A stretch of 64,000 bases of DNA, taken from NCBI GenBank assembly GCA_009469585.1, contig SSXW01000013.1, positions 34,164 to 98,163 of the forward strand. Reading direction: 5' to 3'. This DNA comes from Dechloromonas sp. Dech2017 (GTDB lineage Bacteria > Pseudomonadota > Gammaproteobacteria > Burkholderiales > Rhodocyclaceae). Of this stretch, positions 36,536 through 49,222 are shown in pieces (within the stretch, counting starts at the first letter, position 1; the number at the start of each line of letters is the position of its first letter). Below the pieces are notes generated by a model. It was not told where the DNA came from and did not search any database. It saw nothing but the letters and a program-made list of their open reading frames with translations. The position numbers and the translations under genes were made by a program.

Positions 36536-38671
36536 TCAGGGTGTAGCCGCGTCCTTCGCGTCGCGCAGGAAGGCAGCGAAGGCGGTGGTCGGCATCGGCC
36601 GCGCGAAAAGGAAACCCTGGAAGATGTCGCAGCCCATCTGGCGCAGCAGCGCCGCCTGCGCGTCGTTTTCTATGCCCTCGGCGACGACCTGCAGGCCGAG
36701 GGCGTGGCCAAGGGTGATGATGGCCTGGACGAGGGCCGCCACCTTGCGGTTGTCGCGTTCAAGGTGAGTGACGAAGGACTGGTCGATCTTGATTTCGTCG
36801 ATGCTGAAGCGGTTCAGGTAGCCGAGCGACGAGAAACCGGTGCCGAAATCGTCGAGCGAGATGCGCATGCCCCGCTCGCGCAAGGCGCCGATCACTTGCT
36901 GGGCGGTATCGGCGTTGCGCATCAGCACGGTTTCGGTCAGTTCGATGATGATGGTGCTGGCCGGCACGCCGGTGCGCTCCAGTTGCCGGTCGATGAAGGG
37001 CACCAGCGAATGCTTGAAGAAGCTCTCGGCCGACAGGTTGATGCTGATCTTGCCGGGCAGGTGGCCGGCCGCATGCCAGTAGGCGATGAGATCGAAGACG
37101 TGACCGATCAGCCATTCGCTGACCGGGTGGATAAGGCCGGTTTCCTCGGCCAGCGAAATGAACTCCCCGGGCGAAATCATGCCCAGTTCGGGGTGTTGCC
37201 AACGCAACAGCACTTCGGCGCCCAGGCTCTGGCCGGAATGGGCGCAGATCTTCGGCTGGAAGTAGGGCTGCAACTGGCCCCCCTGGTCGAGGGCCAGGCG
37301 CAGGGCGCGTTCCAGGGTTAGGCGCTGGCTCGCCTCGTGGTCCTGGCGAATGTCGAAGAAGCCGATCACCGGCCCGTCGCCGCGCGCCGCATGCAGGGCG
37401 ACCAGCATGGCCCGGCGCATCAGTTCGCCGACATCGGCGGCGTCGCCGGGGAAGAAGGCGATGCCGATGAAGGTCTTGATGACGACATCCTCGCCGTGCA
37501 GCAGCATGGGCTGGCCGAGCGCCTCGTGCACCCGCCGGGCAAAGCGGTGGATGCTGTCCTTGTCGGGGGTTCCGGGCAGGGCGATGACGAAGGCCTGCTC
37601 GTCGTGGCGGGCCAGCTTGGCATCGCCGATGGCGCCGGGGGCGGCCGAACCGTTACCGGACGGGGGCGATTCGAGCAGGCCGGTCAGGCGGCTGGCCAGG
37701 GCGCGGAGCACCGCGTCGGCGATGTGCTGGCCGAGAACGGTGGACACCTCCGCCAGGTTGGCCAGGTGGATGAAGAGCAGCGTGACGCTCTGTTGCTGGT
37801 TGCCGCTGCTCAATTCGCGCTCGATCAGTTCGGTCAGCCGGGCCCGGTTGTTCAGCCCGGTCACCGGGTCGTGCCAGGCCAGGTGGCGGATCTGCTCTTC
37901 CTGGGCGACCCGTTCGGTGATGTCCTGGGTGAAGCCGTCGGTGCCGACGTGCCGGTTCAAGTCGTCGAAACGGGGAAAGCCTCGCTCATGGACGTGCTGC
38001 CAGCGCTCCGGATCGCTCGGGTCGCGCAGCCGGTAGTCCATCCGGTAAGCCCGGCCGAGGGTCAGTTCGGCCCGGTGGCGCAGCAGCAGCGGACGGTCTT
38101 CCTGATGCACGGCTTCGCTCAGCCAGTCGGCGAGGACCGGCAAGGCGGTGGCGCCGATGATGTCGAGAAACGGCTGCGAGGCGCTGATGATGTCGCCCAG
38201 CGGATTCATCGTCCAGTTGCCGAGATGGGCGATTTCCTGGGTGTTGAGCAGGGTGACCTGGTTGGCGACGAGATCCTTGAAGGCCGTTGCCGAACGCAGC
38301 AGGTAGCGCACCCGGTGCGGCAGCAGCGCGATGTTGAGCGGCTTGGTGATGAAGTCGGTGGCGCCGCAACTGTAGGCCTGGTCGATCGACTCCTGGTCGT
38401 CGAGGGCGGTCAGCATGATGATTGGCAGGTATTCGAGGCGGCGCATCCGGCGCAAGGTGCGACAGGCATCGAAGCCGTTCATGCCCGGCATCAGCACGTC
38501 GAGCAGCAGCAGGTCGGGCTGCAGCCCCTCGCTGATCAGGGCGATGGCCTGCTCTGCCGATTCGGCGCTGCTCACGGCGAAATCGTGCTCGGTGAGTACC
38601 GACTCGGTAATGGCGCGCATCACCGGTTCGTCGTCTACAACCAGTATGCAGGGCTTGGCATCATCGATCAT
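36536..38671 (-). CDS. Response regulator with PAS, degenerate GGDEF and EAL domains
   Basis: A 711-residue c-di-GMP turnover protein. Its order is receiver (1-120, phospho-acceptor in [13 protein letters not shown]), PAS-like region (150-265), GGDEF-like domain (275-430) and EAL domain (445-700). The GGDEF motif is replaced by ARHDEQAF, so cyclase activity should be absent. The EAL motif reads EVLLRW, with the catalytic Glu kept, and [29 protein letters not shown] and EGIEN are all present, so phosphodiesterase activity is likely. ATG 38671 overlaps the hybrid kinase stop by 4 bases. The neighbouring kinase with HPt domain is the probable phosphodonor. Confidence 0.93.
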   Translation of the reverse strand: MIDDAKPCILVVDDEPVMRAITESVLTEHDFAVSSAESAEQAIALISEGLQPDLLLLDVLMPGMNGFDACRTLRRMRRLEYLPIIMLTALDDQESIDQAYSCGATDFITKPLNIALLPHRVRYLLRSATAFKDLVANQVTLLNTQEIAHLGNWTMNPLGDIISASQPFLDIIGATALPVLADWLSEAVHQEDRPLLLRHRAELTLGRAYRMDYRLRDPSDPERWQHVHERGFPRFDDLNRHVGTDGFTQDITERVAQEEQIRHLAWHDPVTGLNNRARLTELIERELSSGNQQQSVTLLFIHLANLAEVSTVLGQHIADAVLRALASRLTGLLESPPSGNGSAAPGAIGDAKLARHDEQAFVIALPGTPDKDSIHRFARRVHEALGQPMLLHGEDVVIKTFIGIAFFPGDAADVGELMRRAMLVALHAARGDGPVIGFFDIRQDHEASQRLTLERALRLALDQGGQLQPYFQPKICAHSGQSLGAEVLLRWQHPELGMISPGEFISLAEETGLIHPVSEWLIGHVFDLIAYWHAAGHLPGKISINLSAESFFKHSLVPFIDRQLERTGVPASTIIIELTETVLMRNADTAQQVIGALRERGMRISLDDFGTGFSSLGYLNRFSIDEIKIDQSFVTHLERDNRKVAALVQAIITLGHALGLQVVAEGIENDAQAALLRQMGCDIFQGFLFARPMPTTAFAAFLRDAKDAATP

Positions 38672-41379
38672 GCCGCTTCTCCCAGGTCGAGCTCGGGAAA
38701 CTGTTGTCGGGCGGTTTGCCGGATTTCGCCGAAGGCCTTGGCGATACCCGGTATGCAGGCTTTCATGGCGGCGAGGTCGCCAGAGCGCGCTGCCGTTTCG
38801 GCAGTCTTGCACAGCGCCGAGAATTCGGCCAGCCCGAGCACTGCGCTCGAACTCTTCAGGTTGTGGAAACTGCGCGTTGTCGTTTCCAGGTCGGTTTCCG
38901 ATTGCCCGACAGTCAGCAGCGACATGTGTCGTTCGCCTTCGCGGAAATAGGAACGAAGGATTTCCGGGATGATCTTTTCCGCATTAGCGCCCAGGGTGGA
39001 GCGCAGCTGGTCGAGCTCAAGTCGCGAACTCGTCTCTCTAGGTCGGTTTGTCGCCGGCAGCTCAGGCGGCAGCGCTGCGCTGGTCGCCGCCGGCAGCCAG
39101 CGGCGCAGGGCTGCGCTGGTGCCGGCGATGGTGACTGGTTTGCTCAGGTAGTCGTCCATGCCGGCATCCAGGCACATTTCCCGGTCGCCGGGCAGTGCGT
39201 TGGCGGTCAGGGCGATGATCGGCCGGCGGGGCTGGCCGCACTGGCTTTCGATCTCGCGGATGCGGCGGGTCGCCGTCAGGCCGTCCATGACTGGCATCTG
39301 GACATCCATCAGCACGGCATCGAAGCTTTCCTCGTCGAGCGCGGCCAGCGCCTCGACACCGTTGCCGGCCCGACGAACCGTGCAGCCCAGCGTATCGAGC
39401 ATCTGCTCGAGAATCAGGCTGTTGGTTTCGTTGTCTTCGACCATCAGGATGCGGGCGTTGAAGTGGGGTGTGTCGGCATCGGCTACCGACGTTTCTTCGG
39501 CCGGAAGCAGGTCGCGCAGGCGGGCCACTTCGCGCCACAGGGCGAGGTCTCCGAACGGTTCGACCAGCCTGCCGACGCATGTCTGGTGAGCCGGGTCGAT
39601 GCCGGACGGGTCGGCGTCGGCCAGGCGCGCTACGAGGAGAATAGGCACGGTGATGTCCTGGCCGAAGGTTGCCTCGATGCTGGCGTCGATCACCAGGATG
39701 TCCGGGTTAAAACTGTCCAGAATGGGCGGCAACTGCTGGCTGCCATCCGCCGTCCGCACCTCGCCGGCGACTGCCTGGAGTACGGACGCCCAGTGGTCGC
39801 GGCGCGCCGGGTCTGGCTCGGCGACCAGTATCCGGCACTGGCGCAGGGCCGGCAGCCACTCGGGCAGCGCGCGTTTGGCCTGGCCGGCCTGGCGGAGCGG
39901 AAGGTCCACCGCGAACACCGAGCCGGTCCCCTCGTCGCTGGTGGCGACGATGGTCCCGTGCATCAACTGGACGAGGTCGTGCACGATGGCCAGGCCCAGC
40001 CCGGTGCCGCCGAAACGTCGGCTCATGCTGTTGTCGGCCTGGCGGAACGGCGAGAAGATTTCCTTGAGGGCGTTGCGGCGAATGCCGATGCCGGTGTCGC
40101 GGACCTCGATGATCAGCCGCCGCTCGGAAAGGTTGTCGGCCATGCGGCAGGAAATGCGCACGCTGCCGGTTTCGGTGAACTTGATCGCGTTGTTCAGCAG
40201 ATTGGTGACGATCTGCCCAATACGGAACCTGTCGCCGACCAGTACATCGGGCAATTGGGGGGCGATGTCGAACCACAGGTCCAGCCCTTTTTTCCGGGCC
40301 AGGGGAGCGAAGGCCGCCGCGACGTGCTCGATGGTCTGGCGAATGCTGAATGGCAATTCCTCCAGTTGCAGCCGGCCGGCTTCGATACGCGAAAAGTCGA
40401 GGATATCGTTGAGGAGGAAGAGCAGCGTATCGGCCGAGTTGCGCAGGGTGAGCAGCTGCTTCTTCTGGTGGGCGGTGAGTGAACCGGCGGCGAGAAGGTC
40501 GGCGACGCCGATGATGCCGTTCATCGGCGTCCGGATTTCGTGGCTCATGTTGGCCAGGAAGGCGCTTTTCGCCTGGTTGGCCTCTTCGGCCAGTTCCTTG
40601 GCGGTGCGCAACTCGCGGGTCCGCGTGTCGACGAGGCTTTCGAGATGGTCGCGATGCCGGGTCAGCTCCCGGTCGCGGGCGGCGAGTTCGACCAGCATGG
40701 TATTGAAGGCGTCGGCCAGCTGGCCGGTTTCGTCATTCGAATATTTTTTCGCCCGTTCCGAGAAGTCTTTCGATTGGGCGATATGCCGCGCCGTTTCGGT
40801 TAGCGCGCCGAGCGATCTGAGCAGGCCCCGCTGCAGGCGATTGGCGATGATCAGCGCCATGAAGAAGGCGACCAGAGAGGTCAGGACGAAAACCGCAATT
40901 TCGTGGCGGGCTTCGCTCCAAAGCATCTGCAGGCTGGCGCTCAGGGTGACGAAGCCGAGGGGTTCGTCGCGTGAATGAATCGCTACCACGGTCGTCAGAT
41001 GAGACCAGTCGGCAATGGCGTTATGCTTGCCGATCAGGCTGGCCTGGGCATGTTCGTCGGGGAGTGGCGGATTCTCGGGGCGGCTGTAGGCGGCTCGGAA
41101 GCCATTGTGGCCATGGATGCGCCCGAGGGTTATCTCGCTGTGGTCGGCCAGGGGGGTGAGCAGGCGTTCGGCACCGCGGGAATCCTGGAATTCGACGACG
41201 GCGCTGGCATTGAAGGCGATCATCTCGGCCATCGAACGCAGCTCGGTCAGCTTGGCTGTCCGCCGCTGGTCGAGCTGGCGCGCGGCGAAGAACAGCGAGG
41301 TGAGCAGCAGGCTTAGCCCGACCGAAATGGCGAGGATGATGGCCAGCTTGCGACGGATCGGTTGCTTGTCGATGATCAT
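38668..41379 (-). CDS. Hybrid sensor histidine kinase with receiver(s) and HPt domain (BarA-like)
   Basis: A 903-residue inner-membrane kinase. TM1 is at about 11-32, a CHASE8-like periplasmic domain at 33-155, and TM2 at about 160-182. HAMP follows (183-235), a coiled coil, HisKA with [19 protein letters not shown], HATPase with [11 protein letters not shown], a degenerate receiver-like segment ([12 protein letters not shown], no clear phospho-acceptor), a full receiver with [12 protein letters not shown], and a C-terminal HPt with [14 protein letters not shown]. It lies between yfiR-like and EAL genes with 4-base overlaps on both sides. The inferred path is periplasmic signal to kinase to HPt to the receiver-EAL protein. 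Confidence 0.92.
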   Translation of the reverse strand: MIIDKQPIRRKLAIILAISVGLSLLLTSLFFAARQLDQRRTAKLTELRSMAEMIAFNASAVVEFQDSRGAERLLTPLADHSEITLGRIHGHNGFRAAYSRPENPPLPDEHAQASLIGKHNAIADWSHLTTVVAIHSRDEPLGFVTLSASLQMLWSEARHEIAVFVLTSLVAFFMALIIANRLQRGLLRSLGALTETARHIAQSKDFSERAKKYSNDETGQLADAFNTMLVELAARDRELTRHRDHLESLVDTRTRELRTAKELAEEANQAKSAFLANMSHEIRTPMNGIIGVADLLAAGSLTAHQKKQLLTLRNSADTLLFLLNDILDFSRIEAGRLQLEELPFSIRQTIEHVAAAFAPLARKKGLDLWFDIAPQLPDVLVGDRFRIGQIVTNLLNNAIKFTETGSVRISCRMADNLSERRLIIEVRDTGIGIRRNALKEIFSPFRQADNSMSRRFGGTGLGLAIVHDLVQLMHGTIVATSDEGTGSVFAVDLPLRQAGQAKRALPEWLPALRQCRILVAEPDPARRDHWASVLQAVAGEVRTADGSQQLPPILDSFNPDILVIDASIEATFGQDITVPILLVARLADADPSGIDPAHQTCVGRLVEPFGDLALWREVARLRDLLPAEETSVADADTPHFNARILMVEDNETNSLILEQMLDTLGCTVRRAGNGVEALAALDEESFDAVLMDVQMPVMDGLTATRRIREIESQCGQPRRPIIALTANALPGDREMCLDAGMDDYLSKPVTIAGTSAALRRWLPAATSAALPPELPATNRPRETSSRLELDQLRSTLGANAEKIIPEILRSYFREGERHMSLLTVGQSETDLETTTRSFHNLKSSSAVLGLAEFSALCKTAETAARSGDLAAMKACIPGIAKAFGEIRQTARQQFPELDLGEAA

Positions 41380-41918
41380 CGCGCCCCCCCGATGACCTGG
41401 CGGGCCAGCCGCATCATTTGCGAGCTGGGCTTGAGCCGGGCCCGGTTCAAGGCTTCGGCATTGACGTCGAACTGCAGTCGGCCGTCGCTCCGAACCAGGG
41501 CGATGCCACCACCTTCACGGGTGAAGAATTCGGCGTCGCTGACGGTCAGGATGGCTTGCTTGTCTACCCAGCGAAGGACGGCGCCGAAGCGGGCTTCCTC
41601 GGTTTCGGGGATGAACAGCTGGTGGCAGTCGGCCAGTTGTTCCGGGCTGTTCACCCGGCGGATGCGCAATTCGCGGCCGCCGATCTGCCGGCCCTCGTAG
41701 GGGGCCAGCTGCGGGCCGAGGCTGTCGCGTCCGAACAGGCAGAGGTGGAGCGTCGTGTGCGTGCCCGGCCATTCGATGTACTTCATGAAATTGACCAGGT
41801 AGGCCGCCTTGAGCTGGGCCTCGGTGGTAATCTGGCCGACGCTGGGGGGCGTTGCCAGTAACAGGCAGGCAGCCAGTCCGAGCAGGCCGGTCAGGCGACG
41901 GAGCGAGCGGGAAAACAT
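41376..41918 (-). CDS. YfiR-family (DUF4154) periplasmic protein
   Basis: A 180-residue secreted protein with signal peptide ([20 protein letters not shown]) and the DUF4154 pattern: [89 protein letters not shown]. YfiR represses the diguanylate cyclase YfiN in Pseudomonas by binding its periplasmic domain. Here the partner could be the CHASE8-like domain of the coupled hybrid kinase, which is an inference. ATG 41918 is used; the longer frame adds sequence without conservation. Confidence 0.9.
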   Translation of the reverse strand: MFSRSLRRLTGLLGLAACLLLATPPSVGQITTEAQLKAAYLVNFMKYIEWPGTHTTLHLCLFGRDSLGPQLAPYEGRQIGGRELRIRRVNSPEQLADCHQLFIPETEEARFGAVLRWVDKQAILTVSDAEFFTREGGGIALVRSDGRLQFDVNAEALNRARLKPSSQMMRLARQVIGGAR

Positions 41919-41932
41919 GATCGCGTTCCGGC

Positions 41933-44062
41933 TCAGAAATTCCAGCGGGTGCCGACCAGCCAAGTCGGTGAAACCTTGGTCGCGGCGGTTGGAATGTAAT
42001 CGGATATGTATTCGACCCGGCTGCCGCCGATCAGGTTACGGCCGATCAGCGAGAACTCGAGATCCTTGTTCAGCCGATAGGCGTAGCGCAGGTCGAGCGT
42101 CACATAGCCGGGCACATGGCTGAAGGTGATGCCCCCGGTCGGGCTCGGCACCTTGTCGATGCCGTTGCGCAAGTCCAGCCCGCTCGAACCGCGCAACCAC
42201 AGGTCGAACTGGTGGTCCGGCGAAATGTTCCATTGCGAGCGCAAGGAGCCGTAGTGGCGGGGGGCGGCCAGTTCGTTCATGCGGGCGGCGTCGCTGTTGC
42301 CGTCGATCTTCAGGCGACTGACGGTGTAGGAGAATTGCAGCCGCCAGTTGGGCATGACCAGCCAGTCGGCGGACAGTTCGATGCCCTGGCTCCACCCGGA
42401 AAGTGCGTTGTCGATCTGCAGTTCGGCGACCATCACCGGCGCCGTGTCGAGCGACAGCGCACTGCAGGCGGCCGGGTTGTAGCCGGCCGGGGTCAGGGCG
42501 AACAGGGCGTTGCAGCCGTAAGTGCGAAGGTAGCGCGATGAGCGCAGGTCGGTGTAGCGGTAGCGATAGGCGTTGATGTCAGCGCTGAAAGCGTTGGAGA
42601 ACTGCTTGCGGTAGCCCAGTTCCAGCCCCTTGGCCTGCTCCGACCCGTAGCCGTTGGGGTTGGCGATCGACCGGGCGACCACCGGGACGTTGATGACCGG
42701 GAAGGGGAAGATGGGCGAACGGGTCTGCAGCACCGAGTAGCCGGAGAAAATCGATATGTCGCGCTCGCCGCGCGAACTGGTGCGCGGTGCCTGGCCGTAT
42801 TTGGCCCAGATCGAATCGGAGCGGGTCGGCGTCCACAACAGACTGGAGTTGGCCGAGACATTGGTGCCGTTGCGGGTCGCCTTGTCGGCGCGCAGGCCGA
42901 GCGAGAATTTGAGCTTTTCCGGCACCAGCATCCAGTCGTCGTGTACGTACAGGCCGGTTTTCTGCAGCGTGGCCGAGGCCGACTCGCCGGTCACATAGGG
43001 TTCGTTGGGGCCGAAGTGGTCGCGCGTCGTGCGGTGGGCCAGCCCCCACAGGATGTCGTGGCGCCCGTAGGCGTAGCGCGCCTGGTAGTCGATGTCGAGG
43101 ATGCTCCGGCTTTCATGGACGAAATTGGTGATGTCGATGCCGGATCGGGTCAGCGAGGCCTGGAGCGACGATTCCACGCCGGAGTCGCCCAGCCAGCGGT
43201 AGCGACCCATCAGGCTCTCGCTGTGCAGTTCCTGCCTGGGCATCAGGTCGTAGGCCGCCAGCGTGTTGTTGATGTAGCTCGGGATGCCTTCCCAGAACTC
43301 GGTAATCCGCGAGCGCTAGGCGTTGGCCCAGAGGGTCAGGTCGCTGCCGCCACTCAGGTCGCGGTCGAGGCGGAAATCGACCACGCCGTTGTTGAGGCGG
43401 TCTGCGCTGTCGCCGGAGCGGCCGAGTTGCGACGGCTCGATGTGGCGGCCCTGGAACGACAGCTTCCAGCTGCTGCCGTCTTCGGTGGCCTGGCCGATGC
43501 GGGCGTAGAGGTTGCCGGTGCCCTTGTTGCCGGCCGAGACGTTGACGGCGGCGCCGGCCTGGTTGCGGGTGTGGCGGGTGATGATGTTGATCAGGCCGCT
43601 GACGGCGTTGGCGCCCCACATGACGCCGGCCGCGCCGCGAATGATTTCGATGCGCTCGATGTCGTCGAGCGGCACCGGGTCGAGCTCCCACAGCACGCCG
43701 GAAAACATCGGGTGGTACAGGCTGCGGCCATCGACCAGGACCTGCAGCTTGTTGGCGAAACGGCCATTGAAGCCACGCACGGAAACCGCGTAGCGGCCGT
43801 TGTCGATCTGCGAGACCTCGACGCCCGGCGCCATGCGCAGGATGTCGGGCAGCGACTGGGCGCCGGAGCGGCGGATGTCTTCGGCGGAGATGACGAAGGC
43901 GGCAGCGGCGACGTCGGTCAGGCTCTGGCTCTTGCGCGAAACCGAGGTGATTTCGGTCTTCACCAGTTCTTCCAGGCTGAGCTCGGCCAGCCCGTCGCTG
44001 GCGGCGTGGGTGCCGGTGGCCAGTCCGGCCAGGGCGGCCAGCCAGATTGTTGTTGTTTTCAT
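41933..44062 (-). pseudogene. TonB-dependent receptor interrupted by in-frame TAG
   Basis: The frame encodes a 709-residue outer-membrane receptor: signal peptide (about 1-20), an N-terminal LSLEELVKTEITSVSRKSQS box, plug domain with GVMWGANAVSGLINIITRHT (about 148-167), and a beta-barrel ending in SPTWLVGTRWNF with terminal Phe. A TAG at 43318-43316 follows LTLWANA (residue 248). The next residues RSRITEFWEGIPSYI continue in the same frame with no further stop. This is a single nonsense change, possibly from CAG or TAC. Without readthrough only the plug and first strands would be made. The receptor family commonly precedes yfiR-like genes, and the ligand is unknown. Confidence 0.85.
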
Positions 44063-44072
44063 TCGCAGATCC

Positions 44073-44236
44073 CCGGTTCAGTGAAGCGTCTGAACGAACC
44101 CCGTTTATCTTGTATGGCGCCTGGCCCGGTTCGGCCTTGGCATTGCCAGGCCAGTATAAGGCGATGGCGATGGAATGCCGGTCAATGATGACGTTTGTCG
44201 CATGAATCGTTGTCGGGTTGTATGACCTGCGACAAA
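44073..44236. promoter_or_regulatory. Palindrome-rich region upstream of the TonB receptor gene
   Basis: Three inverted repeats lie between modC and the receptor start. They are GTTCAG/CTGAAC (about 44074-44094), GGCCTTGGCA/TGCCAGGCC (about 44134-44155) and TTTGTCGC/GCGACAAA (44194-44201 with 44229-44236). The last is eight perfect bases with a 27-base spacer. They could be an operator for the receptor operon or terminator stems of the mod operon. No poly-T tract follows, so a regulatory reading is preferred. Confidence 0.35.
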
Positions 44237-44262
44237 TGGCTAGCGATTGCCGCCCGATTTTT

Positions 44263-45342
44263 TCAGGCGAGCAGGGCGACGGCCTTGATTTGGGCGTAGA
44301 GGGCGAGGCCGGGGCGGATGCCCAGCTTTTCGGCGGAGCGCCGGGTGATGCGGGCGAGCAGCGGCTGGCCGCCGGCCTCCAGCCTGACCAGCATGTGGCC
44401 GGGGGTGTCGGTCGGGGCGAGGGCGACGACGACGGCGCCGACGCAGTTGAGGATGCTGCTCTGCGCCTGCGGGGCCAGCGCCAGGCTGACGTCGCGGGCA
44501 TGGATGCGGCAGCGCAGCGCGCTGTCGACCGGCTCGGCGCAGCGCGACACGAAAATGGCGCCGCCGGGGAATTCGAGGCGGGTCAGCTGGTCGGCCTCAT
44601 GGGCGGCGACGCGGACCTCGACGACGACGCCGGCATCGTCGGCGAAGGCGGCCGGCAGGTCGATGCGGCTCAGCACCGCGTTGAGGGCGCCGCTGGCCAC
44701 CACCCGGCCTTCGTCGAGCAGCACCAGGTGGTCGGCCAGGCGGGCGACTTCGTCGGGGGCGTGGCTGACGTAGACGATGGGAATGGCCAGCTCGCGGTGC
44801 AGGCGTTCGAGGTAGGGCAGGATTTCCAGCTTGCGCTTCAGGTCGAGGGCGGCCAGCGGCTCGTCCATCAGCAGCAGGCGCGGTTCGGCGAGCAGGGCGC
44901 GGCCGATGGCGACGCGCTGGCGTTCGCCGCCCGACAGCTGGCCGGGCTGGCGGTCGAGCAGGTGGGCGATGCCGAGCAGGTCGGCGATTTCCGGCAGGGC
45001 GAAGCGCTTTCCGGCACCGGCTGCCCGCTGCTGGCCGTAGGCCAAGTTGCCGCGCACCGACAGGTGGGGAAAGAGGCTGGCTTCCTGGAAGACGACGCCG
45101 AGGGCGCGGCGGTGGGTGGGCACGAAATGGCGGCGGCTCTCGTCCTGCCAGATTTCTTCGCCCAGGGCGAAATAGCCGGCCGGCGCCCGTTCCAGCCCGG
45201 CCATGGCGCGCAGGCAGGTCGTCTTGCCCGAGCCGGAGTGGCCGAACAGCGCGCTGATGCCGTGGCCGGGCAGGCTCAGATCGACGTCGAGCTGGAAAGC
45301 GCCGCGGTCAACCCGGAATTTGGCCGAAATTTGAAAAGTCAC
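44263..45342 (-). CDS. modC: Molybdate ABC transporter ATP-binding protein ModC
   Basis: A 359-residue ATPase energising molybdate import. Walker A is GHSGSGKTT (about 34-42), signature [15 protein letters not shown] (about 136-150), Walker [13 protein letters not shown], and switch His in [11 protein letters not shown]-terminal Mop/TOBE domain (about 295-358, [21 protein letters not shown]) distinguishes ModC from other ATPases. The start is GTG 45342, forming GTGA with the modB stop. The end of the mod operon. Confidence 0.94.
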   Translation of the reverse strand: MTFQISAKFRVDRGAFQLDVDLSLPGHGISALFGHSGSGKTTCLRAMAGLERAPAGYFALGEEIWQDESRRHFVPTHRRALGVVFQEASLFPHLSVRGNLAYGQQRAAGAGKRFALPEIADLLGIAHLLDRQPGQLSGGERQRVAIGRALLAEPRLLLMDEPLAALDLKRKLEILPYLERLHRELAIPIVYVSHAPDEVARLADHLVLLDEGRVVASGALNAVLSRIDLPAAFADDAGVVVEVRVAAHEADQLTRLEFPGGAIFVSRCAEPVDSALRCRIHARDVSLALAPQAQSSILNCVGAVVVALAPTDTPGHMLVRLEAGGQPLLARITRRSAEKLGIRPGLALYAQIKAVALLA

Positions 45343-46025
45343 GGCTGCTTCCGCCGCGCCGGGTTGAAGGTGTACAGCCCGAGCAGGACCAGGAAGCTGA
45401 ACGCCACCATGCCGCCGGAAAGCCAGTGGGCCTGCGTGTATTCGAGGGCCTCGACGTGGTCGTAGATCTGCACCGAGACGACGCGGGTCTTCTCCGGGAT
45501 GTTGCCGCCTATCATCAGCACGATGCCGAATTCGCCGACGGTGTGGGCGAAGCCGAGGATGGCGCCACTCAAAAAGCCGGGCCGGGCGAGCGGCACGGCG
45601 ACCGACCAGAAGGCGTCCCACGGGCTGGCGCGCAGCGTCGCGGCGACTTCCAGCGGCCGCTCGCCGATCGCCTCGAAAGCGTTCTGGATCGGCTGGACGA
45701 CGAAGGGCAGCGAGTAGAACACCGAGGCGATGACCAGGCCGGGGAAGGTGAAGGGCAAGAGGCCGAGGCCGAGGGCCTGGGTCAGCTGGCCGAGCGGCCC
45801 GTTCGGCCCCATCGCCAGCAGCAGGTAGAAGCCGAGCACGGTCGGCGGCAGGACCAGGGGCAGGGCGACGACGGCGCCGACCACGCCCTTCAAGGCCGAA
45901 CGCGTGCGGGCCAGCCACCAGGCGATGGGCGTGCCGATGGCGAGCAGCAGCAGGGTGACCACCGTCGCCAGCTTGAGGGTCAGCCAGACGGCGGCGAGGT
46001 CGGCGGAATGCGCGGCGCTTTCCAT
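45339..46025 (-). CDS. modB: Molybdate ABC transporter permease ModB
   Basis: A 228-residue inner-membrane permease with five or six helices. The ABC-permease EAA loop is [29 protein letters not shown] (about 125-153), and the typical ModB start is [27 protein letters not shown]. It lies eight bases after the NifX-like gene, and its stop overlaps the modC GTG start. Confidence 0.94.
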   Translation of the reverse strand: MESAAHSADLAAVWLTLKLATVVTLLLLAIGTPIAWWLARTRSALKGVVGAVVALPLVLPPTVLGFYLLLAMGPNGPLGQLTQALGLGLLPFTFPGLVIASVFYSLPFVVQPIQNAFEAIGERPLEVAATLRASPWDAFWSVAVPLARPGFLSGAILGFAHTVGEFGIVLMIGGNIPEKTRVVSVQIYDHVEALEYTQAHWLSGGMVAFSFLVLLGLYTFNPARRKQP

Positions 46026-46033
46026 GCGTCGGA

Positions 46034-46426
46034 TCAGTGTTTCGAGAAGAGATCGCGCAGTTTACACAGGCTGGTGGTGATGTCGAAGCGCGGATCGGCC
46101 AGCGCCTCGCCGGCCAGGATGCGGGTGATGGCGACGGCCGGGTCGGCTTCGCCGGTGGTCAGCACCTCGGCGCCGCGTTTCTTCATGTGGCGGACGAAGC
46201 CGTCGCCAGCGCTGGCGCAGACGACGAGGTCGACGCCGTCGAGCGGGTGCGGCCCGTCGTCCTCGAAGACGTGCAGGACCTGGTCCTTGAGCAGGTCGAC
46301 CCGGCGCGGCGCCGGCAGCAGGCGGCCGGCGCGGTGTAGCGACAGGTCGTAAACCAGCCATTGTCGGGTTTGCCCGGCATGGCCGCTGACTTCGGTGAAT
46401 TCCTTGGTGGCGATGGCGATTTTCAT
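46034..46426 (-). CDS. NifX/NafY-like dinitrogenase iron-molybdenum cofactor-binding protein
   Basis: A 130-residue protein of the COG1433 NifX/NifB-C-terminal family, starting [23 protein letters not shown] and containing [43 protein letters not shown]. The family binds Mo- or Fe-Mo-cofactor-type clusters. It sits inside the molybdate operon, which fits a role in molybdenum handling. No nif structural genes are in view, so nitrogen fixation is not implied. The reading frame runs open upstream through the modD remnant to an ATG at 46585; ATG 46426 is chosen because it gives the normal family N-terminus. Confidence 0.85.
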   Translation of the reverse strand: MKIAIATKEFTEVSGHAGQTRQWLVYDLSLHRAGRLLPAPRRVDLLKDQVLHVFEDDGPHPLDGVDLVVCASAGDGFVRHMKKRGAEVLTTGEADPAVAITRILAGEALADPRFDITTSLCKLRDLFSKH

Positions 46427-46567
46427 GGCATAGGCGCTCCAGGCAGCGGTAATGGTCACCGCCACGTCGCGTGGCGGGGCGAAATACGGGGCCGAAGTGA
46501 CCAGGATGTCTGCCCCGGCTCGCGCATAAGCTTCCGCATTAGCAGAATTTATGCCGCCGGCGGCGGA
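46427..46567 (-). pseudogene. modD: C-terminal remnant of modD
   Basis: About 47 codons, in frame with and directly upstream of the NifX-like gene, read SAAGGINSANAEAYARAGAD, then ILVTSAPYFAPPRDVAVTI. This is the C-terminal signature of ModD, a quinolinate-phosphoribosyltransferase homologue of mod operons; the remaining ~230 residues are missing. The similarity begins five bases after the modA stop codon, so a deletion seems to have joined the modA end to the modD end. Whether the remnant is translated as an N-terminal extension of the NifX-like protein is unknown. Confidence 0.75.
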
Positions 46568-46571
46568 GGGT

Positions 46572-48269
<1,698 letters not shown>

Positions 48270-48297
48270 CTACATTGCCGACAGGCCCGCCGGATTT

Positions 48298-48321
48298 CGT
48301 TATCCTGTAGCGGATATAGCG
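48298..48321. promoter_or_regulatory. ModE-type operator proximal to mop
   Basis: A 24-base element with arms CGTTAT and ATATAGCG and the same central TGTAG as the first site. It ends 39 bases before the mop ATG. The two sites share the CG(C/T)TAT--TGTAG-G-ATATA(A/G)CG pattern and are separated by 109 bases. Confidence 0.7.
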
Positions 48322-48360
48322 AAAAGCGGGCCAGCCCGATATTTCCTCAAGGAGCGCACC

Positions 48361-48789
48361 ATGCCGATCAGTGCCCGCAATGTTTTTGAAGGCCGCATTA
48401 CCGCCCTGGTGGACGGCAAGGTCAATGCCGAAGTCGAAGTCACCACGGCGGGCGGCGACCGCATCGTCGCCATCGTCACCGAAGGCAGCGTCGACGAACT
48501 CTGCCTGGCCGTCGGCAAGCCGGCGCTGGCCTACGTCAAGGCCCCGTGGGTGATGCTGCTGGCCGGAGCCGGCGACGTCAAATTCAGCGCCCGCAACCAG
48601 TTGGCCGGGGTGGTGGACAGCGTGCGCAAGGGGGCGGTCAACAGCGACGTCTGCATCCGGCTGAACGGCGGCACGCCGGTTCACGCCGTGATCACCAACG
48701 AGGCCGTGCTCGAACTCGGCCTCAAGCCGGGAGCGCCGGCCTGCGCGCTGATCAAGGCCAGCCACGTGGTGCTTGGCGTTCCGGTTTAA
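48361..48789 (+). CDS. mop: Molybdopterin-type (Mop/TOBE) molybdate-binding protein, ModG-like
   Basis: A 142-residue cytoplasmic protein made of two tandem Mop/TOBE domains (about 1-68 and 73-141). Each starts with a SARN motif (ISARNVFEGRITAL; FSARNQLAGVVDSV). Di-Mop proteins (ModG) assemble into trimers that store molybdate. AAGGAGCGCACC precedes ATG 48361. The gene diverges from modE and has its own ModE-like site, so molybdate control is expected. The two domains resemble the C-terminal half of ModE. Confidence 0.92.
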   Translation: MPISARNVFEGRITALVDGKVNAEVEVTTAGGDRIVAIVTEGSVDELCLAVGKPALAYVKAPWVMLLAGAGDVKFSARNQLAGVVDSVRKGAVNSDVCIRLNGGTPVHAVITNEAVLELGLKPGAPACALIKASHVVLGVPV

Positions 48790-48910
48790 GTGGAGCTTCC
48801 CGGGGGCGTTTGGCCAAGGCCGATCAGCGCTTGGCGATCTATGTGAATTGCATCACGGACGGTGGGGCGGGATAGCGACAAAATGGAGCCACTGACCGAG
48901 GAGAAACGAC

Positions 48911-49111
48911 ATGTCGCCAGCCCACCACAAGACATCCCGTCCGCAAGCCGCCGGCAATCTTGCCAGCAAGGCCCAAGGTGCCCCTGGTGAAGGCGAAATG
49001 GCCGTGTTCAGCCTGCGTGACACGCTGAGCAGCATCAAGGTGCGCGAAGCGAATTTCTCCGAATTCCTCGAGGCCCTGAAGAAATTCGGGCCGCCTTCGG
49101 TCAAGGCCTGA
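48911..49111 (+). CDS. Small hypothetical protein
   Basis: A 66-residue protein with a disordered, Ala/Gly/Lys-rich N-terminal half (MSPAHHKTSRPQAAGNLASK) and an amphipathic C-terminal helix (VREANFSEFLEALKKFG). GAGGAG lies seven bases before the ATG, which is the main support for it being real. I do not recognise a family. It lies between mop and the tRNA gene. Confidence 0.5.
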   Translation: MSPAHHKTSRPQAAGNLASKAQGAPGEGEMAVFSLRDTLSSIKVREANFSEFLEALKKFGPPSVKA

Positions 49112-49147
49112 GAGGGGCGTTCGGAGCGCGTAAGGCAAGAAAAGGGG

Positions 49148-49222
<75 letters not shown>

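Noticed and set aside
46034..46426. Evidence for nitrogen fixation
   Set aside because: The NifX-like family is wider than nif clusters and no nif structural or assembly genes are in the window.
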